Assembly: GCA_964471755.1 (NCBI GenBank)
Contig: CAYYJM010000197.1
Location: forward strand, 1-12,268
Reading direction: 5' to 3'
Source of the DNA: CAYYJM01 sp964471755
GTDB lineage: Bacteria > Planctomycetota > Planctomycetia > Gemmatales > Gemmataceae
Length of the DNA stretch: 12,268 bases
Below the pieces are notes generated by a model. It had not been told where the DNA came from and did not search any database. It saw only the letters and a program-made list of their open reading frames with translations. Made by a program: the position numbers and the translations under genes. Positions 7,131 through 12,268 of this stretch are shown piece after piece; position 1 is the stretch's first letter; every line of letters starts with the position of its first letter.

Positions 7131-7730
7131 TCACAGGATCGACGTGACCGCCAGGCGCGCGACCGTGACGCCGGCCAGGACGAGCGCCACGTCGTCGCCG
7201 GGGCGGTGGTCCGTCCGGGTGGCGTACGCCGGTGCCCCGGTCGGGCCGGACGGATCGGTGTAGACCTCGACCTGGCCATCGACGAGGTTGACGATCCAGT
7301 AGACGGGCAGACCAGCCCGTGCGTAGACGCGACCTTTGTCCACCCGATCGCCGTCGAGCGAGGCGTCGGCGACCTCGATCACCAGGCCGATGTCGGCCGA
7401 GCCGGGATGACGCGTTCGATAACGCCCCGGATCGGGACGGACGATCGCGAAATCCGGCTCCGGTTCACTGTCGCCTAGCGTGATCGCGCACTGCGGGCGA
7501 ACGACCCAGCCCGTCGGGAGGTGGTTGTTCAGCCAGTCATTCAGGTCGGTAAGGACACCGTCATGGGGTGGTTTGCGGGTCATCTTGTGTACCAGGTAGC
7601 CCTCGATCAGCTCGAGGTTGTCGTCCTCGGTCAGGACGCCGATCTCGGCCAACCGGTGGTACTCCGCCACGGTGAAGCGACGGAAACCGGCCTGGAGGCC
7701 GAGCAGCGGTAGCGTCATCGTCTGGCTCAT
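7131..7730 (-). CDS. Uma2 family (DUF820) endonuclease-like protein
   Basis: A 199-aa protein of the Uma2 family, which has a PD-(D/E)XK nuclease-like fold and is expanded in cyanobacteria and planctomycetes. Visible blocks are FTVAEYHRLAEIG (19-31), ELIEGYLVHKM (40-50), PPHDGVL (54-60), EPDFAIV (91-97, candidate D93), GLVIEVADAS (115-124, candidate E119), DRVDKGRVYARAGLPVYWIV (128-147, candidate K132). The acidic-acidic-lysine set needed for a nuclease core is present, so it may be catalytically intact; the biological role of the family is poorly known. AGGAGG (7743-7738) lies 7 nt before the ATG and overlaps the stop codon of the upstream transporter gene. The intergenic space is only 12 nt, so the two genes are probably cotranscribed and coupled. 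Confidence 0.9.
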   Translation of the reverse strand: MSQTMTLPLLGLQAGFRRFTVAEYHRLAEIGVLTEDDNLELIEGYLVHKMTRKPPHDGVLTDLNDWLNNHLPTGWVVRPQCAITLGDSEPEPDFAIVRPDPGRYRTRHPGSADIGLVIEVADASLDGDRVDKGRVYARAGLPVYWIVNLVDGQVEVYTDPSGPTGAPAYATRTDHRPGDDVALVLAGVTVARLAVTSIL

Positions 7731-7737
7731 CGTCTTC

Positions 7738-7743
7738 CCTCCT
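7738..7743 (-). promoter_or_regulatory. ribosome binding site of the Uma2 gene, overlapping the upstream stop
   Basis: AGGAGG on the minus strand, 7 nt before the ATG at 7730. Its first base is the last base of the transporter's TGA (7745-7743), an arrangement that favours translational coupling. Confidence 0.65.
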
Positions 7744-9131
7744 CACGCCCCCGGGCCGATGCGCGTCGGGGCGAGTTCCGTGTCACGATCGAGGTACTTC
7801 ATGCCCCACAGCCAGGCGATGCCGCCGAGCAGGACGGTGAACGCGATCATGCCGAAGGCCCAGTCCTGGCCGGTGGTGCCACCCGCGCGGTTGACCATGT
7901 CGGTCACCAGGCCCATCAACGGCGGCGAGATCACGTCGCCGAGCAGGTGCGAGATCAGGATGAGCAGACCAAACGCCGGCGCTCGCAGCAGCGGATGAGC
8001 GACGTTGGCCGTGATCGTGTTCGCCGGGCCGGTGTTGAAAAAGAGCAGGAAGACGAACGCCGCCAGCGGCAGCCAGGCCCACGGAAACGGCGTCCAGATG
8101 ACCGCCAGGAGCATCGGACAGGCCAGGACCATCGCCGCCCCGGAGACGAAGAAGTACGAGCCGGGCACGACGCCCCGCAGTCGATCGCCGGCCCAGCCGC
8201 CCAGCAGCGTCGCCGCCAGACCCGTCGCGGCGGTGATCAGGCCGAACGCCGCCCGGGGATCGATGCCGAACAGCGGCGGAGCATGACGGTACTCATCGAC
8301 GTAGTCCGCCGCCCAGAACGCCAGGCCGCCGATGGCGAACGTCATGAACGTCATGCCGGCGAGGTTCAGGACGTAGCTCGGCGTGCGGAACAGAATCAGG
8401 TAATCGCTCCAGGTCTCCTGCCGCTCCGGATCGGTGGAACTTGCCTCGGTCTGGCCACGCCGCGGTTCCGGCATGAAGAAGCAGAGCAGGCCAAGAAACA
8501 GGCCCGGCGGCACCACGACGTAGAAGGCGTGTCGCCAGTCGAACGCCTTTTCCAGGTACGAGCCGATCGTGAAGCCGATGGCCCCGCCGACGGGAATGGC
8601 AGCGTAGAACCACGCCATGATCGCCCCGCGCCGCCGTACCGGATAGAGGTCCGACAGCATCGTCGGCGCGACCGGGCCGTAGACCGCCTCGCCGATACCG
8701 ACCAGGCAGCGCGTCAGGAAGAGAATCACGAACGTCGTCGCCAGGCCGGAACCGCCGCTGGCCAGGCTCCAGAGAATGACGCCAATCGCGACCAGGACCC
8801 AGCGACTCATCCGGTTGGCCAGGTAGCCGAAGAGCGGCGCGAAGAGGATGTAGCTGACCAGGAAGGCACTGCCGAGCATGCCCATCCAGAAGCGGGAGCC
8901 CTCCGGTTCGACCACCTTGCCCGTCGTCGGATCGACGCGCTCCTTGCCGGTGTCCGGGTCGATCTCGGCAGGGAAGAAGTCCTTGCGGATCTCCGGCTCG
9001 ACCGCCGCCAGGATGTTTCGGTCAATGAAGTTGAACAGGTTGATGGCGATCAGCAAGATAAGAGCAGCCCGTGCCCCCGGAGCGGGTTGATCGTGATCGG
9101 GCAACGGAGCGGCAGTCGAGGCGGCGGTCAT
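7743..9131 (-). CDS. MFS transporter, spinster-like
   Basis: A 462-aa inner-membrane secondary transporter of the major facilitator superfamily with about 12 hydrophobic segments. The first helix (ALILLIAINLFNFIDRNILAAVEPEI, about 23-48) and the loop-2 motif GYLANRMSRW (102-111) fit the spinster-like branch, as does RCLVGIGEAVYGPVAPTMLSDLYP in helix 4 and the following loop. The substrate cannot be read from sequence; organic anions, sugars or lipids are all possible for this branch. The loop between helices 1 and 2 is unusually long (residues 52-82) and contains a DPDTGK/DPTTGK doublet. The start at 9131 has AGGA 9 nt upstream. Longer in-frame extension would cross the divergent promoter region and the rsmH start, and is rejected. 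It is followed after 12 nt by the Uma2 gene. Confidence 0.9.
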   Translation of the reverse strand: MTAASTAAPLPDHDQPAPGARAALILLIAINLFNFIDRNILAAVEPEIRKDFFPAEIDPDTGKERVDPTTGKVVEPEGSRFWMGMLGSAFLVSYILFAPLFGYLANRMSRWVLVAIGVILWSLASGGSGLATTFVILFLTRCLVGIGEAVYGPVAPTMLSDLYPVRRRGAIMAWFYAAIPVGGAIGFTIGSYLEKAFDWRHAFYVVVPPGLFLGLLCFFMPEPRRGQTEASSTDPERQETWSDYLILFRTPSYVLNLAGMTFMTFAIGGLAFWAADYVDEYRHAPPLFGIDPRAAFGLITAATGLAATLLGGWAGDRLRGVVPGSYFFVSGAAMVLACPMLLAVIWTPFPWAWLPLAAFVFLLFFNTGPANTITANVAHPLLRAPAFGLLILISHLLGDVISPPLMGLVTDMVNRAGGTTGQDWAFGMIAFTVLLGGIAWLWGMKYLDRDTELAPTRIGPGA

Positions 9132-9165
9132 GTTGGTTTCCTGTGCGCGGGGTGTCCCGCAGGCA

Positions 9166-9174
9166 TGGTATGAT
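9166..9174 (+). promoter_or_regulatory. extended -10 promoter candidate for rsmH
   Basis: TGGTATGAT fits an extended -10 (TGn followed by TATGAT). It lies 29 nt before the rsmH ATG, in the 72-nt divergent space between the MFS gene and rsmH. No good -35 box is present at the usual distance, which an extended -10 tolerates. Confidence 0.4.
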
Positions 9175-9203
9175 CCACACGGGAGCGAGGTAAAGGGGAA
9201 TCG

Positions 9204-10163
9204 ATGCGCGGAAAACGTCGCAGCACGCCGGCCGGCTCGCATCGGCCCGTTCTGCTCGCTGAAGTTCTCGAGACGCTCGCCCTCCGGCCCGGGGCGGTCG
9301 TCGTCGATTGCACGACGGGCTGGGCGGGGCATTCGCGTGAACTGCTCCGCGCCGTTCAGCCCGACGGTCGGCTCGTCAGCCTGGACCTCGACCCGGAGAA
9401 CCTGGCGAAGGCCCGGGACCTGCTCGCTCCGCTGGGCGACGGTTTCACCCTGGTGCATCGCAATTTCGCCGCCCTCGACACCGTCCTGGCCGAGTTGGGC
9501 ATCCCGGCCGTCGATGGCGTCCTGGCTGACCTGGGCATGTCATCGATGCAGGTCGATGACGCCGAGCGTGGCTTCTCGTACTCGCGGGATGGTCCGCTCG
9601 ACATGCGGATGGATCGCACCCGAGGCCGGACGGCCGCCCAGCTTCTGGCGACGCTGCCGCAGGAGGAGATCGCCCGCGCTCTGGCCGATCTGGGCGACGA
9701 GCCGCAGGCCGAGAAGATCGCGGCCGCCCTGGTCGTCCGCCGGGAGACGGCTCCGCTGACGCGAACGAAGGAACTGGCCGAGTTCCTCGTCACGGTCGTT
9801 CAGGGCAGCACGCCGCATCGGCTGCGTCAGGGCCAGACGAAGTGGCAGACGCATCCCGCCGCCCGGACGTTCCAGGCGTTGCGCATCCTGGTCAACCGCG
9901 AGCTGGCGAACCTCGACCAGCTGCTGCGCGTGCTGCCGGTGATCCTGAAGCCGGGCGGCGTCGCGGCCGTGATCAGTTTCCACAGTGGCGAGGATCGGCG
10001 CATCAAGGCCGCCTTCCGCGATGGCAAGGCTCGAGGCGTGTACGCCGCGTGCGCCGAGGACCCGATCCGGCCGGGCTTCATCGAGAAGATCGACAACCCG
10101 CGCTCGCGCTCGGCGAAGCTGCGCTGGGCACGGCGTGCGGATCAAGGTGGAGTTCCCTCGTGA
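9204..10163 (+). CDS. rsmH: 16S rRNA (cytosine(1402)-N4)-methyltransferase RsmH
   Basis: A 319-aa SAM-dependent methyltransferase of the RsmH (MraW) family, normally about 310 aa. It methylates N4 of C1402 in the ribosomal P site. Family blocks in order are HRPVLLAEVLETL (13-25), the SAM loop DCTTGWAGHS (35-44, WAG replacing the usual GGG), LDLDPENL (60-67), DGVLADLGMSSMQVDDAERGFSY (104-126) with DGPLDMRMD (129-137), ARTFQALRILVNREL, ISFHSGEDRRIKAAFR, and the C-terminal NPRSRSAKLR. AGGGG lies 5 nt before the ATG. In many bacteria this gene sits with mraZ, ftsL and ftsI in the dcw cluster. Here it heads a two-gene unit with a lipoprotein gene, overlapping by GTGA, in keeping with the reduced division cluster reported in planctomycetes. 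Confidence 0.95.
   Translation: MRGKRRSTPAGSHRPVLLAEVLETLALRPGAVVVDCTTGWAGHSRELLRAVQPDGRLVSLDLDPENLAKARDLLAPLGDGFTLVHRNFAALDTVLAELGIPAVDGVLADLGMSSMQVDDAERGFSYSRDGPLDMRMDRTRGRTAAQLLATLPQEEIARALADLGDEPQAEKIAAALVVRRETAPLTRTKELAEFLVTVVQGSTPHRLRQGQTKWQTHPAARTFQALRILVNRELANLDQLLRVLPVILKPGGVAAVISFHSGEDRRIKAAFRDGKARGVYAACAEDPIRPGFIEKIDNPRSRSAKLRWARRADQGGVPS
10149..10152 (+). promoter_or_regulatory. ribosome binding site of the lipoprotein gene, inside rsmH
   Basis: GGAG lies 7 nt before the GTG at 10160, within the last codons of rsmH. It decides the GTG start and supports translation coupled to rsmH termination. Confidence 0.5.
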
Positions 10164-10933
10164 GAATCACACTCTCGTGTCTGCTCGTCGTCGCCAGCCT
10201 GTCCGCCTGCTCGGCGGCCGATCTGCCTCCGGCCAGGGGCGAGTACGTGGCGACCGGAACGCTGGCCAGTCCGCACGCCGTCCAGGCCGCCGCCGCGGAC
10301 GAGACATCCGTCTATGCCGTGTCGAACACGCAGGTCGTTCGCCACGATCGGACGACCGGCAAGGAGATCACGAAGAGTACCGGCCCGGCCGAGCATCTCA
10401 ACAGTGCCGTCGTCCACGCCGGCAAGGTCTACTGCGCTCACTCCAACTACCCGAAGCGGCCGTTGCGCTCCGACATCCGCGTCTTCGACCCGGCGACGGG
10501 GCAACTCGTCGTCTTTCACGCCTTCGACGATCCGCCCGGCAGCCTGACGTGGGCGGTGCCGAAGGACGGCGGCTGGTGGTGCTGCTTCGCCCACTATGGC
10601 AAGGACAACGCCCGGACGATCCTGGTCCGGTTCGATGCCGGCTGGAAGGAGGTCGGCCGATGGACCTTCCCGAAGGAACTGGTCGCGGACTGGGGTGGCA
10701 ACAGTCTCTCGGGCGGCCTCTGGGTCGGCAACGATCTGCTGGCAACGGGGCACGATCGCAAGGTCGTCTACCGTCTTCGCCTGCCGAAAGAGGGGACGAT
10801 CGTCGAGGTGGTCGAGGCGATCCCGTCGCCGTTTCCGGGCCAGGGAATCGCCGTCGATCCGAAGACGGGCGGCCTGGTCGGTATCGACCGGGCGAAGAAG
10901 TGCGTCGTCTTCGCCCGGTTCGAGGTCCGCTGA
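10160..10933 (+). CDS. predicted lipoprotein with beta-propeller-like repeats
   Basis: A 257-aa exported protein. The N-terminus MRITLSCLLVVASLSAC is a lipoprotein signal with lipobox LSAC and lipidated C17; serine at +2 suggests outer-membrane sorting. The mature part has repeating blade-like blocks: TSVYAVSNTQVVRHDRTTGKEI, NSAVVHAGKVYCAHSNYP, DIRVFDPATGQLVVF, GSLTWAV followed by GGWWCCFAHYG (137-147), and GQGIAVDPKTGGLVGIDRAKKCVVF. From memory, similar planctomycete proteins carry labels such as cycloisomerase, which nothing in this sequence supports. The best call is an envelope-anchored propeller of unknown role. The GTG start (10160-10162) overlaps the rsmH stop as GTGA and has GGAG 7 nt upstream. 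The pair is therefore likely translated together, although a functional link to rRNA methylation is not obvious. Confidence 0.8.
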   Translation: MRITLSCLLVVASLSACSAADLPPARGEYVATGTLASPHAVQAAAADETSVYAVSNTQVVRHDRTTGKEITKSTGPAEHLNSAVVHAGKVYCAHSNYPKRPLRSDIRVFDPATGQLVVFHAFDDPPGSLTWAVPKDGGWWCCFAHYGKDNARTILVRFDAGWKEVGRWTFPKELVADWGGNSLSGGLWVGNDLLATGHDRKVVYRLRLPKEGTIVEVVEAIPSPFPGQGIAVDPKTGGLVGIDRAKKCVVFARFEVR

Positions 10934-10948
10934 CGCGGTTGTCCGAAC

Positions 10949-11086
10949 CCGACTCTGTTCTCACTTTTTTGGAGTGCGGCAATTCTTTGCCGCTCTTCCT
11001 TTCTGACTCTCGCCGGAGCAAGTCAGAAAGCCAGAGCGGGGAATGATCCCCACAGTCCAAAAAAGTCAGACCAGGAAGACCGGCTC
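10949..11086. repeat. palindromic intergenic element B
   Basis: First of three tandem units related to element A. The left hairpin is GCGGCAA-TTCT-TTGCCGC (10976-10993). The right one, GCGGGGA-ATGA-TCCCCAC (11036-11053), has one C-A mismatch in its stem. A T6 run lies outside the left hairpin and an A6 run outside the right. It differs from element D by two substitutions and one 1-nt indel over about 137 nt. It begins 16 nt after the lipoprotein stop. Confidence 0.9.
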
Positions 11087-11219
11087 CGTTCTGACTTTTT
11101 TGGAGTGCGGCAATTCTTTGCCGCTCTTCCTTTCTGACTTGCTGGCTCGGTCATCCGCCGAAGGGAGAAAGGCAGAGCGGCGAAGCATCGCCGCAGTCCA
11201 AAAAAGTGAAACCAGCCAG
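11080..11219. repeat. palindromic intergenic element C
   Basis: Middle unit of the array, sharing a few bases with the end of B. The left hairpin GCGGCAA-TTCT-TTGCCGC (11107-11124) equals that of B and D. The right hairpin GCGGCGA-AGCA-TCGCCGC (11177-11194) has the stem of element A. The centre (about 11139-11170) differs from B and D, so C is a diverged member rather than a recent copy. Confidence 0.9.
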
Positions 11220-11220
11220 A

Positions 11221-11357
11221 CCGACTCTGTTCTCACTTTTTTGGAGTGCGGCAATTCTTTGCCGCTCTTCCTTTCTGACTCTCGCCGGAGCAAGTCAGAA
11301 AGCCAGAGCGGGGAATGATCCCCGCAGTCCAAAAAGTCAGACCAGGAAGATCGGCTC
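11221..11357. repeat. palindromic intergenic element D
   Basis: Third unit, nearly identical to B. The left hairpin is at 11248-11265. The right hairpin GCGGGGA-ATGA-TCCCCGC (11308-11325) is fully paired, unlike that of B. It ends 11 nt before the stop codon of the minus-strand ATPase gene. Elements B to D leave almost no other sequence between the two convergent genes. Confidence 0.9.
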
Positions 11358-11368
11358 TGGCTCCCACC

Positions 11369-12268
11369 TCAGAGAGCCGCCCCTCGCAGACGGAGTGCGT
11401 TGGCGATGACGGACACCGAGCTGAGGCTCATGGCGACGGCGGCCCACATCGGCCCGATCAGGATGCCGGCCACGGGGTATAGGACGCCGGCCGCGACCGG
11501 CAGACTCACCGCGTTGTAGGCGAAGGCCAGGAACAGATTCTGACGGATGCCGGCCATCGTCAACTGACTCAGCCGCCGGGCACGGGCGATGCCGCGCAGG
11601 TCGCCGCGAACCAGGGTCACGCCGGCACTCTGCATCGCCACGTCGGTGCCGGTGCCCATGGCGATGCCCACGTCGGCCTGAGCCAGAGCCGGAGCGTCGT
11701 TGACTCCGTCACCGGCCATCGCCACGATCGCCCCCTGTTCCTGCCAGCGGCGCACGGCCGCCGCCTTGTCGGCCGGCAGCACCTCGGCGATCACCTCGTC
11801 GATGCCCAGTTCCCGCGCGACCGCCTCGCCTGTCGCCCGGCTGTCACCGGTCAGCATGATGATGCGCAGACCGTCGGCGTGCAGCAGGCGAACCGCCTCG
11901 GCCGTCGTCGCCTTGATCGGGTCGGCCACCGCGAGCAGGCCGGCCAGCTGGCCGTTCACGGCGACCAGGACCGCCGTCCGACCCTGTCGCCGGTGTTCGT
12001 CCAGCCGACCCTGCAAGGCGGTCGCGTCCACGCCGCGCTCCGTCAGCAGGGCCGGCGTGCCGAGCAGGACGGCGCGGCCCGCGATCGTGCCGACGACACC
12101 CTTGCCGGTGACGGCGTCGAAGTCCTCGGCCGGCGGAACGGTCAGGCCGCGTTCACTCGCCGCGTCCAGGATCGCCCGGGCCAGCGGATGCTCGCTGCCA
12201 CGCTCGACGCCGGCGGCCAGGCCGAGCAGCTCCGTCTCGGTCGTGCCAGCGGTCGGTTCGATGGCCAC
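11369..12268 (-). CDS. P1B-type copper-transporting ATPase, C-terminal part (5'-truncated)
   Basis: The last 299 codons of an inner-membrane heavy-metal P-type ATPase, cut by the window edge. The fragment begins in the nucleotide-binding domain (SEHPLA at 25-30, GKGVVG at 55-60). It then carries TGDS (140-143), the hinge GDGVNDAPAL (187-196), and AMGTGTDVAMQSA. The last two membrane helices contain YN at 251-252 (NLFLAFAYNAVSLPVAAG) and MSLSS at 280-284 followed by NALRLR. These are the transmembrane signatures of Cu(I)-exporting P1B-1 enzymes (CopA type). The phosphorylation motif DKTGT and the N-terminal metal-binding domains must lie just outside the window, so the first codon here (GTG) is not a start. 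The stop TGA is at 11371-11369. Silver is a possible co-substrate. Confidence 0.93.
   Translation of the reverse strand: MAIEPTAGTTETELLGLAAGVERGSEHPLARAILDAASERGLTVPPAEDFDAVTGKGVVGTIAGRAVLLGTPALLTERGVDATALQGRLDEHRRQGRTAVLVAVNGQLAGLLAVADPIKATTAEAVRLLHADGLRIIMLTGDSRATGEAVARELGIDEVIAEVLPADKAAAVRRWQEQGAIVAMAGDGVNDAPALAQADVGIAMGTGTDVAMQSAGVTLVRGDLRGIARARRLSQLTMAGIRQNLFLAFAYNAVSLPVAAGVLYPVAGILIGPMWAAVAMSLSSVSVIANALRLRGAAL

Noticed and set aside
7947..9173. Plus-strand open frame opposite the MFS gene
   Set aside because: The translation is rich in R, Q and E with no domain, and lies opposite a clear 12-helix transporter.
10398..11332. Small proteins with a recurring MDCGD...LFLSD-type sequence encoded by the palindromic repeats
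   Set aside because: These frames are produced by the repeat itself on both strands. Differences between copies preserve stem pairing rather than a protein, and no ribosome binding sites are seen.
10949..11357. CRISPR array
   Set aside because: Only three units of about 137 nt, each internally palindromic and without short unique spacers; no cas genes are visible.
12266..12268. GTG at the window edge as the start of the ATPase gene
   Set aside because: The fragment begins inside the nucleotide-binding domain, and the essential DKTGT phosphorylation site must lie upstream.

Overview
The window is GC-rich, densely coded bacterial DNA that most likely comes from a planctomycete, possibly Gemmatales; the order is uncertain. 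The clues are a secreted WPxxRG-type PQQ beta-propeller protein, a Tat-exported 'YLSHAxHIAGRF' protein family, an Uma2 endonuclease-like gene, an rsmH gene outside any division (dcw) cluster, and two families of intergenic palindromic repeats. A 10-N assembly gap lies inside one gene and a second gene has a frame break, so this looks like a draft or metagenome-derived contig.

Layout. 1-2243 (+): a PhnP-like metallo-beta-lactamase hydrolase followed 23 nt later by a UDP-sugar pyrophosphorylase, probably one operon. 2277-2403: a palindromic element at the convergent junction. 2427-4374 (-): a multi-pass membrane protein of unknown function, broken by the gap, downstream of a signal-peptide PQQ beta-propeller protein. 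4390-4507: three copies of a short hairpin repeat; a fourth lies at 23-55. 4512-5726 (-): an iron-containing alcohol dehydrogenase. It is divergent, across an AT-rich promoter island, from 5866-7127 (+), a Tat-signal protein with a frameshift near codon 65. 7131-9131 (-): an Uma2-family protein coupled to an upstream MFS transporter. 9204-10933 (+): rsmH and a lipoprotein, overlapping by GTGA. 10949-11357: three more palindromic elements. 11369-12268 (-): the C-terminal part of a P1B-type copper ATPase, cut by the window edge.

The genes do not form one pathway. They look like a chromosomal mix of housekeeping functions (rRNA methylation, nucleotide-sugar supply, copper export, redox) and envelope or secreted planctomycete proteins. 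I do not see a defence system, prophage, insertion sequence, CRISPR array or biosynthetic cluster. The most unusual signal is the larger repeat family. Its paired 7-bp hairpins keep their pairing while the stem sequence changes, and the elements fill both convergent gene junctions that have room for them.
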